Below are positions 44,601-52,928 of a DNA stretch of 64,000 bases, piece by piece. The notes under the pieces were generated by a model. The model saw only the letters and a program-made list of their open reading frames with translations. It ran no database searches and was not told the origin of the DNA. The position numbers and the translations under genes were made by a program. The DNA lies in NCBI GenBank assembly GCA_017520935.1, contig JAFXEF010000057.1, positions 1 to 64,000 of the forward strand, read 5' to 3'. Within the stretch, counting starts at the first letter, position 1. Every line of letters starts with the position of its first letter. This stretch comes from Bacteroidaceae bacterium. Lineage in GTDB: Bacteria > Bacteroidota > Bacteroidia > Bacteroidales > Bacteroidaceae.

Positions 44601-45442
44601 GGCTCTACTGCCGCAAGTGAATCTTCACGAATGAATGTTGCAGGCACGCCTTCTGCATCGTCCGTCAAGAAGTAGTAGCCATACTCAGAGTATGGATTGC
44701 GGGTATGGGTGAAGGTGTTGTCCTCCTCCAATGTCCACTGCACGGAGCCATTGGCATAGAAAAGCAGACGGTGATTGTCGGTGTGCCATAGAGGCACTTC
44801 GCACAGATCATCAATCCACGAGTTGGGGTTGCTCTCCGAGAGCAGATGCCCGCCATATCCAAAGAGGCGCACCTTGCTCGGGTCGCTGAATCCCATGTTC
44901 TTCAAGTGAGTATAGGGAAGCATATACACACCGTCGTTTGACACACGTATCTTTACCCAATGCCCCCTACTTAATAGAGAATTGAGAGTTGAACGCGGCA
45001 CCTTCTCTTTCACATTCTCCTTTTTTGCTGCTAACCGCTCACTGCCCGCCGTTCTCACCTTCAGCGTAAAGCTTACAATCTTATAATAAGCACCATCCCG
45101 CCAGATGATGGGAACGAAAGCAATGTCCAACTGTCCGCGCTTGGCACTGATACCCTTGTGTATTTCAATCTCCGGCCACTCGGGCAGTCCTGCCTCAATG
45201 GGCAATCGGTAACGCAACACCTCCTCTGCGGAGAGTGGTATCAGTTCGGGATACTCAATGGTGACGCTGTACTCATACCCCATGTGGTCATAGCCCAAGT
45301 CGATACTATGGGTAAATGTGGGTGCTACGGTGTCTTGTGCATGTGCCGCCCAATCCACCTCCATATCCCCCTGTGCCTTGGCCGAGGTCAGTGCGAAGAG
45401 CCACACTCCCAATATCGTGATGATGTATCGTGTCATTGTCAT
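41657..45442 (-). CDS. porU: Type IX secretion sortase PorU
   Basis: PorU is the C25 gingipain-like peptidase on the cell surface that removes the C-terminal secretion signal from cargo and attaches it to lipopolysaccharide. The 1261-residue protein has a signal peptide, a beta-rich N-terminal half and a caspase-like domain. The catalytic pair is visible: His in NYSGHGSPD (about 755) and Cys in TVSCDI (about 790). The end (GVYLYRATVTS to KLTILRP) resembles a T9SS type A sorting domain, which PorU keeps uncleaved. ATG at 45442 or 45436. Secretion substrates are not encoded here. Confidence 0.9.
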   Translation of the reverse strand: MTMTRYIITILGVWLFALTSAKAQGDMEVDWAAHAQDTVAPTFTHSIDLGYDHMGYEYSVTIEYPELIPLSAEEVLRYRLPIEAGLPEWPEIEIHKGISAKRGQLDIAFVPIIWRDGAYYKIVSFTLKVRTAGSERLAAKKENVKEKVPRSTLNSLLSRGHWVKIRVSNDGVYMLPYTHLKNMGFSDPSKVRLFGYGGHLLSESNPNSWIDDLCEVPLWHTDNHRLLFYANGSVQWTLEEDNTFTHTRNPYSEYGYYFLTDDAEGVPATFIREDSLAAVEPFVQTTPAHVLHEVDDYAWFHGGRQLVESYDYAGGNIKRYPLNFFGYAPEQAVLDVCFTHNGSNSTSVSVALDSTSLGNLTLSPVGRHSEASSTTRSYTIGMRTLGGAIGNHTLTLTHNRPTGTSGRLDYWRFNYTQGISVGEPIYATASGVRTYDVHGTSNLRDVVVWRITNRAAHTQIPSAFEDDWKFTFTANGERGDKYIALDTESNYPIPEMVGEVANQNLHATEPMDYIIIVPSSGKLTAQAERLAEAHRTRSGLRVKVVCADEVYNEFSSGTPDATAYRRYLKMLYDRAGTMADAPKYLLLFGDAAWDNRMLSSAWKGQSPEDYLLCFEAESSFSATSSYVMEDYFGLLDDGEGSRLLHDKVDIGVGRFPVTTVSQARDAVDKVIGYMDNADAGAWKNTILMLGDDGDNNQHMSDAEQVAQMLEGNYPDYMVKRIYWDAYPMEVTATGHSYPTVRKRLLELFNEGALMVNYSGHGSPDVLSHELVIGKADMEQLTSPRLPVWVTVSCDITPFDNSTTSFGEYAFLNPKGGAIALMTSTRTTFSDQNRRINYFFSKYVFARDERNRRYRLGDAMRLTKCNLITTSSNTLQDVSENKLNYVLLGDPALIIGNTDYNMVIDEVNGISTAGKEDITLKAGARVNVKGHVATLNGTKASDFTGVMHATVFDNIETINCRNNAGSASEPFSYRERTKTLFMGGDSVRNGEFTFTFRVPMDINYSLKSGLINLYAVSDAHDREAKGMFDDFLLGGTADGLVNDSLGPKVTLYLNTPDFMTGDQVNETPRLMAMLEDPDGINTVGNGIGHDLMAIIDGEAALTYNLNDYYVSELGDYTRGTVSYLFPELSEGMHTLTLRAWDMMNNATTTTIDFEVVKGLRPRILDVTTTHSPAREYTTFVLTHDRPETEVAVKVEVFDFSGRTLWAHSEQVSTPDNTYTTGWNLCTSSGQPLASGVYLYRATVTSASGKSTSRTRKLTILRP

Positions 45443-45490
45443 AGTATATTACTAACGCACGATGGGCTGCTTTATTGTATAAAGCAAAAA

Positions 45491-45515
45491 GAAGGTCGCA
45501 ACAAGTGCGACCTTC
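45491..45515. terminator. Terminator between rpsO and porU
   Basis: A perfect 10-bp stem GAAGGTCGCA / TGCGACCTTC with a 5-nt loop is flanked by an A-run and a TTTT run on both sides, so it can stop transcription leaving rpsO leftward. Confidence 0.85.
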
Positions 45516-45542
45516 TTTTCCATTCTTGCTAATACAGCAGGA

Positions 45543-45812
45543 TTACTTACGCAATCCGAGAGCCTTAACGATAGAGCGGTAACGCTCAATATCACGATCC
45601 TTCAAGTAGTTGAGGAGAGCGCGACGCTTACCTACCAGCTTGGTCAATGCTCTTGCAGTACTATAATCTTTACGGTTCTTCTTCAAGTGCTCCGTCAAAT
45701 GGGAAATACGGTATGAAAACAATGCAATCTGAGCTTCAGGTGAGCCAGTATCAGTGTTAGACTTTCCGTATTGTCCAAAGATTTCTTGCTTTTTCTCTGG
45801 GTTTAAGTACAT
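45543..45812 (-). CDS. rpsO: 30S ribosomal protein S15
   Basis: S15 binds 16S rRNA helices early in small-subunit assembly. The 89-residue product has [21 protein letters not shown], the [15 protein letters not shown] segment, the [20 protein letters not shown] signature and a GLR-type end. Length is exactly as expected. It stands alone between a terminator and a consensus promoter. Confidence 0.98.
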   Translation of the reverse strand: MYLNPEKKQEIFGQYGKSNTDTGSPEAQIALFSYRISHLTEHLKKNRKDYSTARALTKLVGKRRALLNYLKDRDIERYRSIVKALGLRK

Positions 45813-45853
45813 ACGTTTAATTGTTTATAAAGTTATTTTTGCAAATGCGGGTG

Positions 45854-45885
45854 CAAAATTAGTGCAAGGCGAGCGAAAAAACAAA
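45854..45885 (-). promoter_or_regulatory. Consensus promoter of rpsO
   Basis: On the minus strand TTTG (45882-45885) and TAATTTTG (45854-45861) lie 20 bp apart, an exact -33/-7 pair, 42 bp upstream of rpsO. The -33 box sits inside a direct repeat. Confidence 0.8.
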
Positions 45886-45985
45886 TATTTATTTGATTTT
45901 TTCCGAGCTGTAGCCTAATTTCTGTCTGTGGAACAGACTAAAGGAGCGCAAACCGAACGAAAAAACAAATCTATTTGTGATTTTC
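45862..45985. repeat. Direct repeat pair upstream of rpsO
   Basis: Two ~40-bp segments, 45862-45902 and 45946-45985, share GCGAAAAAACAAAT and ATTTGT/GATTTT with a few substitutions, offset by 84 bp. A small hairpin (TCTGTCTG / CAGACTA, about 45921-45940) lies between them. Confidence 0.65.
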
Positions 45986-45999
45986 TGCAAGATAGATTG

Positions 46000-47931
46000 T
46001 TAATTCTTATTCTGCTGCTTTTTCTTTTTCGCTTCCCGCTCGGCATTCTTCGACTTGCGCTCTTTCGTGTCGGACTTCTGTTTCTTTATGTCATCAGGCT
46101 TCTGTTGGTCTACCGGCAATGCTGTGGGGTTCCACTCCTGCGTGTAGTCCCAGTTCTCACGCGTCTTGATAGAGCCAGGGAAGTAGTACACTTCTTCGGC
46201 CTGCAACTTCGTCTCATATAATCCAGTATCCCATACGCCATTGCCGTTGCGATCATTGAAAAGGCGTATGTGGTAGGTTCCCGGCTTGAGGAAGTAAAAG
46301 TCGGCTTGCCCTTTCTCTACACGCTGTTGACGAGCTACTTTGTCGCCGTCGAGCAACTGCACCATATAGCTGGACTGGGCATTGGCAACAGTAAGGAAAA
46401 GAGTGCTGTATTGATCCAGAGTCTTGAACTTGAATGTGGTCTCCTGCTGCTTGGTGTGCAGGCCATACATCCCGGTAAAGGCAATAGAATCGAGCGTCAT
46501 CTTATACTCCATATCCGGTTTCCACTCGCCCAGCAGCTCGTAGCCCATCAGGGCATGCTTTCGCTGACGGAAGAGGTGCGGTTCGGGCACCCATAGAGTA
46601 TCGACCTTTTTAAATAGGTGTATGGCAGTATCGTTGATTTGCACAATAGGCTCAGTAAAGTCGATGGTGACATTCGCCGTGAGATCCATACTCGCGCCCG
46701 CGTTTATCTTAATGTTGAGAAACTGGGTCTTTTTCGTAGGCTCGGGTATGGTGTCACCGCGCTTCATACGCTTCTCACGCTCCTTCTCGGCCTCTTTGCG
46801 TTTTTTCTCCTCCTCCTGCAATATCTTGGCACGGGTCTTCTTGGGCACGAGGTTGAGCGTGTCGGTACGCGGTACCAGCAGGCCCAACGTGTCGGTATAC
46901 AGATAGGTGAGCGCCATGGACAGAGTGTCCTGATAGTAAGCCAGCGTGTCACGCATCCAATAGGTGATGCTGTCGTAGTCCACGCTACTCTCCACGATAT
47001 AGGCATCTTCATCAGCAAAGTTGAGCGGAGTGAGCTGCGGCAGACTATCAGAGCCGGTGGAGAAATACACGGAGAACTTCTTCAGCTCGGGGCGCTCGGT
47101 CTTGACAAGATAACGCTGTGTGGGAGTTTCGGTGAAGGCCGCGAGCACTAAGTCCTCAGGAAGATAGTGTACACGTGGCACCGTACGTATAGTGTCAATG
47201 GTAAGCGAGTCTATCCACGTGGTATCTTGATGCATGCGCACCTCGGTATAGGGAACCACCAGAGAGTCAAGGAAAGCTATCATTTCGTTCTTCTGGTCGA
47301 ATATATAGTTCTGGTTGACATCCTGTAGAGCATAGGCACGATAGGTGCCGGGTGCAATCCCCCGGATAGTGAAGCGTCCGTCTGCGTCGGTACGCGACAC
47401 ACGGTCGAACGGTTTTGTGGTGAAAGCGCTGTCTGCAAGGTCACGATGCAGACCTACGAGAATACCCTTAATAGGCTCCAGGTTCTCGGCATTGAGCACC
47501 GTACCCGACACAGCCAGTGTATCTATCCTGTCACCTGTAGAGAAGAGGAAGGCAAAGTTGCCCAGCGGGTTACCCTCGTTATTGTCAACGATGGCATCAC
47601 TAAAATCGATGCTATAGGTCGTGTTCTCCTTGAGCGAATCGTCCAGTTCCACCACGATACTCTTCCCGCTGGTCTTGATGATGGGCTGTGTGATTTGCGG
47701 TGGCGATATGACCACCTTCTCGGCAGCCTTCTCTATCTTGATAAATTCGTCGAACTTCAGCGTCACGCGCTTGTCCTTTATTCCCAATGCGAAGGGTTCG
47801 GGCGTACTGCCGAGGAATACGGGTGGTGTCTCGTCATAGGGGCCACCGTCGGGCGAGCCTATCGAAGCGCACGCCACCACCAGCAACGCCACAGCAGCTA
47901 TACCAATAAGATGTCTTATCGTCTGTTTCAT
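46000..47931 (-). CDS. Ig-like-domain lipoprotein
   Basis: A 643-residue lipoprotein (ALLVVAC, Cys21). N-terminal SIGSPDGGPYDETPP and the following beta-rich repeats match the Ig-like (SbsA-type) lipoproteins common in Bacteroidota. A CNA/SdrD-like carboxypeptidase-regulatory module (VSGTVLNAENLEPIKGILV, about 145-215) and a later LFNDRNGNGVWDTG segment support an adhesive or scaffold role. A highly charged KKRKEAEKEREKRMKRG insertion (about 385-405) and a Lys-rich C-terminus are unusual. Function unknown. ATG 47931 is preferred over an upstream TTG. Its promoter is remarkably close. Confidence 0.7.
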   Translation of the reverse strand: MKQTIRHLIGIAAVALLVVACASIGSPDGGPYDETPPVFLGSTPEPFALGIKDKRVTLKFDEFIKIEKAAEKVVISPPQITQPIIKTSGKSIVVELDDSLKENTTYSIDFSDAIVDNNEGNPLGNFAFLFSTGDRIDTLAVSGTVLNAENLEPIKGILVGLHRDLADSAFTTKPFDRVSRTDADGRFTIRGIAPGTYRAYALQDVNQNYIFDQKNEMIAFLDSLVVPYTEVRMHQDTTWIDSLTIDTIRTVPRVHYLPEDLVLAAFTETPTQRYLVKTERPELKKFSVYFSTGSDSLPQLTPLNFADEDAYIVESSVDYDSITYWMRDTLAYYQDTLSMALTYLYTDTLGLLVPRTDTLNLVPKKTRAKILQEEEKKRKEAEKEREKRMKRGDTIPEPTKKTQFLNIKINAGASMDLTANVTIDFTEPIVQINDTAIHLFKKVDTLWVPEPHLFRQRKHALMGYELLGEWKPDMEYKMTLDSIAFTGMYGLHTKQQETTFKFKTLDQYSTLFLTVANAQSSYMVQLLDGDKVARQQRVEKGQADFYFLKPGTYHIRLFNDRNGNGVWDTGLYETKLQAEEVYYFPGSIKTRENWDYTQEWNPTALPVDQQKPDDIKKQKSDTKERKSKNAEREAKKKKQQNKN

Positions 47932-47940
47932 ACCAACGGG

Positions 47941-47971
47941 CAAAGGTAATACAAAATCTCCTATCTACAAA
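47941..47971 (-). promoter_or_regulatory. Promoter of the Ig-like lipoprotein (near-leaderless)
   Basis: On the minus strand TTTG (47968-47971) and TACCTTTG (47941-47948) are 19 bp apart, an exact consensus. The -7 box ends only 9 nt upstream of the start codon at 47931, so the transcript probably begins within a few bases of the ATG. Confidence 0.75.
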
Positions 47972-48086
47972 AAACAACCCTCTGCGAAATCGGTTGGCTG
48001 GAGAAAACAAGAAATAATGAGAGAAAATTAAGAAAAGTGACGATTTCTTGTTTAATTTGCAGCTGGTCGTTCGTATAATAAGCGTG

Positions 48087-48584
48087 ATGACACAAGAAGA
48101 GTTCACATATATGGCGAGCGAGATACGGACAAAGGCCGTATCGATAGCTGCAAGGTTCGGGTACAGCAGTGATGACTCGGAAGACATCGCGCAGGACGTG
48201 ATGCTCCGGCTGTGGAGCCTGCACGAGCAGCTGAGCGATGCCACACATCTGAAGGCTTCGGCTATCATCACCGCCAAGCGTGCTTGTATCGACAGATGGC
48301 GCACCACACATCAGTACAAGGAGATAGACGATGCAATGCCACTCACAGACGAGACGACACCGCACGACCAACTCGAATATGCCGAACTGGAGCAATGGCT
48401 TGACAAGCAAATCGACAGCCTACCCTCCACCGCGGGGATGATACTGAGGATGCGTCAGTTAGAACGCCGTGAACTGAGCGAGATTGCCGACATACTGGGC
48501 ATAAAGCAGAGTTCGGTATCTACACTGCTGACACGAGCAAGAAACGAATTGCAAAACAAACTATTGAGGAGGAACCAACTATGA
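48087..48584 (+). CDS. ECF sigma factor 1
   Basis: A 165-residue extracytoplasmic-function sigma factor. Region 2 is DDSEDIAQDVMLRLW (core binding and -10 recognition), and region 4 is ERRELSEIADILGIKQSSVS with a helix-turn-helix. Such sigmas redirect RNA polymerase in response to envelope signals. The start at 48087 is an ATG right after a GTG. The gene overlaps its partner by 4 nt (ATGA), so translation is coupled. It heads a four-gene run with the proteins at 48581, 49110 and 49647. Confidence 0.9.
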   Translation: MTQEEFTYMASEIRTKAVSIAARFGYSSDDSEDIAQDVMLRLWSLHEQLSDATHLKASAIITAKRACIDRWRTTHQYKEIDDAMPLTDETTPHDQLEYAELEQWLDKQIDSLPSTAGMILRMRQLERRELSEIADILGIKQSSVSTLLTRARNELQNKLLRRNQL

Positions 48585-49096
48585 AGCATCAGTATGATAA
48601 ACAGGAAATAGCCCAGCTGATAGAAAAGTTTATGGCTGGCATCACCAGCATCGCCGAGGAAGATGTGCTGGCACAGTACTTCCGCATCAACGAGGTGAGC
48701 GAGGAATGGACGGTATACAAGGAAATGTTTGCCCTGTTCGACAACGGAGAGGTAGACATTGAGGTGGAGCCCACGAAGCAGGAAGACGAAGTACACACCA
48801 TAAAGGTCGAGATGCCCACCACGACCAAGCGAAAGAGGACAAGAATGGTAGCCCTAAGATGGACAACGGCTGTTGCCGCCAGCTTCCTACTGCTACTGAT
48901 GCTCCACAATACCAATGCCAATAGCAATACCGAGGCTGTGGACAGAATGGTGATGGTGCAGCAACAGAGAATGCTCGATGAGGCCGACAGGTCATTCCAG
49001 CACACCACAATACGATGCGCTATGGACATTGACGAGACATTCTCGCTGAGCGAGGCGCAAGAGGAAGCGGACTTCCAAACCAATATTTACATTTAA
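48581..49096 (+). CDS. Putative membrane anti-sigma factor 1
   Basis: A 171-residue protein. A cytoplasmic N-terminal part (1-85), a basic stretch KRKRTR, one hydrophobic segment (about 95-110, ALRWTTAVAASFLLLLML) and a periplasmic tail ending in ETFSLSEAQEE. The 4-nt overlap with the ECF sigma gene and the one-helix layout are typical of anti-sigma factors that bind the sigma on the cytoplasmic side. No FecR domain or zinc HxxxCxxC motif is visible, so the class is uncertain. The role is inferred from position and topology. Confidence 0.65.
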   Translation: MKHQYDKQEIAQLIEKFMAGITSIAEEDVLAQYFRINEVSEEWTVYKEMFALFDNGEVDIEVEPTKQEDEVHTIKVEMPTTTKRKRTRMVALRWTTAVAASFLLLLMLHNTNANSNTEAVDRMVMVQQQRMLDEADRSFQHTTIRCAMDIDETFSLSEAQEEADFQTNIYI

Positions 49097-49109
49097 GCAT
49101 ACTACATAT

Positions 49110-49619
49110 ATGAAAAAGATTATTCTCTTTACAATGATGTGTGCATTCACATCAATAGGATATGCTCAGACACACGTAAGGAAAACCATCGACGATATGC
49201 TGGCAAAGCATCCCGAGTGGGTCATCAATCAAGGGAATAGCGAAAACGGCAACACGGGCCCTACAAAGGTAGGCTCGAAGACTAACCGCATCTACCAGCT
49301 GTCGATACCCGACACTACGGCTATGGACAAACTTCTAAATGCCTTCGAAGCAGACAAGATGGATAGCTACAGCTACATACGTACCTCTGCCGAATACAAT
49401 CAGGCTACACAGAAGCGGCGCAGGGCCTCCACAGTCACTCTACAGAATGGCGATAGACTGGAAAGCCACTCCACGGAATACAGTTTCGTGTCGCTGGCAG
49501 TCGTAGACCCCGAGCAGCGCAGTTACCGCACCAGCTATATATTGAAATGGTATCCGATAAAGAATGGTAGGACAGTGGCCACGCTATACATTCTTTATGG
49601 ACCTCGACCAAACAAATAA
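49110..49619 (+). CDS. Secreted DUF5024-like protein
   Basis: A 169-residue exported protein (signal MKKIILFTMMCAFTSIGYAQ). The C-terminal half contains a YSF strand, a DxxxRSYRTSYILKW motif and LYILYGPR; the same pattern, with YRTVYILK and LHVLYG, recurs in the next gene. Both therefore belong to one small family, which I recognise as a DUF5024-like set found beside ECF sigma genes in Bacteroidales; the name is tentative. Function unknown; a response target or signal of the linked sigma is plausible. It lies 13 bp after the anti-sigma gene. Confidence 0.6.
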   Translation: MKKIILFTMMCAFTSIGYAQTHVRKTIDDMLAKHPEWVINQGNSENGNTGPTKVGSKTNRIYQLSIPDTTAMDKLLNAFEADKMDSYSYIRTSAEYNQATQKRRRASTVTLQNGDRLESHSTEYSFVSLAVVDPEQRSYRTSYILKWYPIKNGRTVATLYILYGPRPNK

Positions 49620-49646
49620 AGACAAACCAATAAAACTAAGTAACCA

Positions 49647-50645
49647 ATGAAAAAGATCGCAACGACTCTGATGATGCTGACTATCATACTATCAGCCTCT
49701 GCACAAAACAACGTGGATGTCCTTATCGACAAACTGCTGAAAAGTTATCCCAAGGCTCCATCACGTGAGGTTATCGAAAAAGATGTAGAAACGGGGAAAC
49801 TCAAGGAACGTATCGCAGAATATAGTTTCCGTAACATCAACCCGAAGAAACTCGAGCCACTCATCGACGCTTTGCGTAATAAACAGTACGACGGATATTA
49901 TAGTTACACTTGGGTGAGTGCACTGGATGGCAACGAACGTTCGTACGAACTTCGCGTAGCCGACACCGACCCCGACTACCGCACGGTGTATATACTGAAG
50001 GTCAATGGCAACAATGCCGACCTACACGTGCTCTACGGCAAGATGTCGTATAGCGAGATGCCTACCAACTTCAGCTATTCACCAGACACCTATTACACCT
50101 TCTTCAACAAGGGCACAGATGCCAAGCTGGGAATCTCGTTCGATTATAACAACCACGCCAGTGCCTATCACGAGGCTGCACCCGAAGGAATAGGCCGCAA
50201 CAATATAGTCATCACTGGCAATAAGGTGTTCCGATTCAAGTTTATTCCTACGGTTGTAATTGACAAACGCATCACCGAAGTCGTGAGCGAAGATTGCTTC
50301 ATCGTCAATGAAGACAGGTTTGCCTTGGAAGACGGTTCTGACACCTCTGAAGGACAATGGCTCATATTTCGCTACCTCGACAAAAACAACCCCTATCAGC
50401 AGTGGAAACTTATCGAGAAGGGCGGCGCAGTCACCATCGTCAACAAAGCCACAGGCCGATGCGTAGACCTGGCTGGCGGCGACACCAAGGAAGGAGCAGC
50501 CATATTCAGCTACGACATCAATGATGACGAGCAGACCAACTCAAACCAGAAATGGTACATCGAGGAAGCGGAAGATTATCCTGAACCTGAGCGCCAGAAC
50601 TCTCCTCAGTCGGGAATCAGGCTGAGATTCAATTCTCGTAAGTAA
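49647..50645 (+). CDS. Secreted protein: DUF5024-like domain fused to ricin-type lectin
   Basis: A 332-residue exported protein (signal MKKIATTLMMLTIILSASAQ). Residues about 20-140 are a paralogue of the preceding protein. Residues about 145-235 form a middle domain. Residues about 240-315 look like a ricin B-type beta-trefoil segment: QQWKLIEKGGAVTIVNKATG, GRCVDLAGGDTKEG and NQKWYIEE, with two QxW-type motifs. That implies carbohydrate binding, perhaps at the surface. Only about one trefoil lobe is evident. It ends the ECF1 run and follows its neighbour by 27 bp. Confidence 0.65.
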   Translation: MKKIATTLMMLTIILSASAQNNVDVLIDKLLKSYPKAPSREVIEKDVETGKLKERIAEYSFRNINPKKLEPLIDALRNKQYDGYYSYTWVSALDGNERSYELRVADTDPDYRTVYILKVNGNNADLHVLYGKMSYSEMPTNFSYSPDTYYTFFNKGTDAKLGISFDYNNHASAYHEAAPEGIGRNNIVITGNKVFRFKFIPTVVIDKRITEVVSEDCFIVNEDRFALEDGSDTSEGQWLIFRYLDKNNPYQQWKLIEKGGAVTIVNKATGRCVDLAGGDTKEGAAIFSYDINDDEQTNSNQKWYIEEAEDYPEPERQNSPQSGIRLRFNSRK

Positions 50646-50739
50646 AAATACTTAAGAGTCCCATAAATTGAATCTGCAGAACTTGAGTAATCAGAAAAAC
50701 CAATAAAGTAATTTAGTTAAAGATAATGGTCAAGACCAA

Positions 50740-50771
50740 TCCATGCCGGGGCTGTGAAGTTCTGGCATGGA
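50740..50771 (+). terminator. Stem-loop after the ECF1 gene run
   Basis: TCCATGCC (50740-50747) pairs with GGCATGGA (50764-50771) around a 16-nt loop, 95 bp past the stop. A following T-run is absent, so termination is probable but not certain. Confidence 0.5.
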
Positions 50772-50818
50772 CATTTAAGAAACATCAGTGCATCCTTCTT
50801 TTTCAACATAAATATCCG

Positions 50819-50826
50819 TAAATTTG
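50819..50826 (+). promoter_or_regulatory. -7 box in a leader shared by the TlpA paralogues
   Basis: TAAATTTG matches TAnnTTTG, 86 bp before the start at 50913. The surrounding CAACATAAAT(A/C)(T/C)CCGTAAATT is repeated before the second TlpA gene (52854-52875, where the box is degenerate). The 21-nt AACAACATAAACAACCAA-type leader directly before each start is nearly identical. A CCTTTAG/CTAAAGG hairpin sits near 50835-50865. Confidence 0.55.
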
Positions 50827-50912
50827 CCATGAACCTTTAGGTCGCCACCCGAAAGGGCTAAAGGCAATTATTCATAAATAGAATCCGTGTAACAACATAA
50901 ACAACCAATACA

Positions 50913-52760
50913 ATGAAACCAACCAAACTATTCCTTGCCTTCTCCGCAGCAATGCTGCTGGGGGGGTGTGCGAGAGCGAACAAAGTGATTGAATATCCGT
51001 TAGTTGGCGCGTCCAACTATGTAAACTTCGTTTTTGAGAAAGTGGAACTCACCGACAAGGCTACCGTGTTGACCGTACGCGGATTCCATCGTCCGAACTA
51101 TTGGATTAAAGTACCTCGATATGTCCATCTTGTAGCACAGGGTGTGGAATACAAATTGCTTGGTAGCAAAGATATAGAAATTGGCGAAGAACTCTATATG
51201 CCCGAAGATGGCGACTCGTGCTTCACCCTATTGTTTGAGCCACTGCCTAAGGATGCCGCATCATTCGACTTTATAGAGAACGATGCCGAGAACGACTGGA
51301 GGATATATGACATCGACCTTACAGGGAAGAGAGATGCAAACGGTCCTGCCGACTTGCCAGAAAAGCTGAGACGAACGTCCGCTACTGACGAACCAACACC
51401 GCAGTATGCCTACACCTACGGTAAGACCACCGTCAACATCCATCTGCTGGGTTATCGCGAAGGGTGTGCCAGCAAGGTAACACTTCCTATAAGAACTGCA
51501 TTTGAGGACCAACGCAGTATAGATGTTGAGATTGACCACGCTACAGGAAAGGGAAGTGCCTCATTCACCATCTATGGAACAGGTTCCTTCTCGCCTACTG
51601 TCAATAATTGTGGATATGGCAACTGCTTGGTGGCACCAGGTGAGACTGTAGACCTATACATTAATCTTGCATACATCAATCAAGTAATGCAAATGCAAAA
51701 GAGAACAACCGAAGCCATAAACAGGATAAAGGCCGTTTGGACTCATGGAAGCGTATATGATGCTCTGAACAACCAATCTGTGACGGATGACATAGTATTG
51801 CCCGAATCGTTGCTCATCCATAAGTTTGTCCGCTACGATATGACGGCCGATGAATTCACTGAAAGCCTCATCAAGTACTATCGTGCAGTATGTGAGTATG
51901 CCGATGCACAAGAATGCCATGTCTGGAAGAAGGAAATGTGCAAGGCTATAAATTTCAACATCTGTATTCACTTCATGAACATCGATTTCAGGCATTGGTG
52001 TGCACGTGATTCTCATATCCCTGCCGACTTTAAGCATGATGATATCCTCTCGGCGCATTACGAACGCCTGTTCGCTTGCGTTGACCTTGACAACCCTTGG
52101 CTGCTCCTCAACAATAGAAGTGGGGAATTAATGATAGCTGCACGATATATAGATTCGGATAATCCTAACGAAACATTCAATTGGTGGGGGACTACTCACA
52201 AGGCAGTGGTCAAGGCTGCAGCAGATGCTCTTCCCGATGCAGAGCTACAGGCAATGCGCCAATGGAATAATCCCTTCTATGCCGATATATGCGAAGACAT
52301 ACGGAACCGCGCAAGAAAAGCCATAGAGGAGAGCGCCAAGAAGACCCAGGATGTCACAGACATTGCACCAGAGAATCTGCTTCCCACTATTATTGCTCCA
52401 CACAAGGGGAAAATGGTGCTGGTGGACTTCTGGAACACGTGGTGCGGACCTTGCAGAAACGCCATCAAGGCAATAGAGCCCTACAAGACAGGCGAACTTG
52501 CCAGTGAAGACCTCGTATGGGTGTATATTGCCAACGAGACCTCACCCATCAACATCTACTCAGAGATGATTCCGGGCATCAAGGGAATCCACTACCGAGT
52601 GAACGAAGCACAATGGAATCACCTCACCAGCTATATGTTTGGCATCGACGGCATCCCTGCTTATGTACTTGTCGACAAGGATGGCAACTGCACCTTACGT
52701 AACGACCTGCGCGACCACAGCAAGATGGTGAGTACGCTGAAGGAGGTGTTGGAGAAGTAG
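50913..52760 (+). CDS. TlpA-type thioredoxin lipoprotein 1 (long)
   Basis: A 615-residue lipoprotein (MKPTKLFL..., Cys19). Residues 20 to about 480 are beta-rich, then helical, with no named domain seen. The C-terminal thioredoxin domain (about 490-615) has the active site WCGPCR near 510. TlpA-like proteins reduce or rearrange disulfides in the periplasm. Its long N-terminal part has several odd Cys residues (GCAS, NNCGYGNC) that might be substrates or regulators; this is inference. It belongs with the next gene as a duplicated pair sharing leader and signal peptide, and with the ECF sigma block by position. Confidence 0.8.
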   Translation: MKPTKLFLAFSAAMLLGGCARANKVIEYPLVGASNYVNFVFEKVELTDKATVLTVRGFHRPNYWIKVPRYVHLVAQGVEYKLLGSKDIEIGEELYMPEDGDSCFTLLFEPLPKDAASFDFIENDAENDWRIYDIDLTGKRDANGPADLPEKLRRTSATDEPTPQYAYTYGKTTVNIHLLGYREGCASKVTLPIRTAFEDQRSIDVEIDHATGKGSASFTIYGTGSFSPTVNNCGYGNCLVAPGETVDLYINLAYINQVMQMQKRTTEAINRIKAVWTHGSVYDALNNQSVTDDIVLPESLLIHKFVRYDMTADEFTESLIKYYRAVCEYADAQECHVWKKEMCKAINFNICIHFMNIDFRHWCARDSHIPADFKHDDILSAHYERLFACVDLDNPWLLLNNRSGELMIAARYIDSDNPNETFNWWGTTHKAVVKAAADALPDAELQAMRQWNNPFYADICEDIRNRARKAIEESAKKTQDVTDIAPENLLPTIIAPHKGKMVLVDFWNTWCGPCRNAIKAIEPYKTGELASEDLVWVYIANETSPINIYSEMIPGIKGIHYRVNEAQWNHLTSYMFGIDGIPAYVLVDKDGNCTLRNDLRDHSKMVSTLKEVLEK

Positions 52761-52928
52761 CGGCAAAGTTATTCATGATAATTGCCTTTGGCTCCTGCGG
52801 GCGGCGAACTCGTTTCGTGGCCAATTCATGAGCATTCGTGTTTTTCTTTTTTTCAACATAAATCCCCGTAAATTGCCCACAAATTATCCATATATAAAAT
52901 TCGTGCAACAACATAAACAACCAACAAA

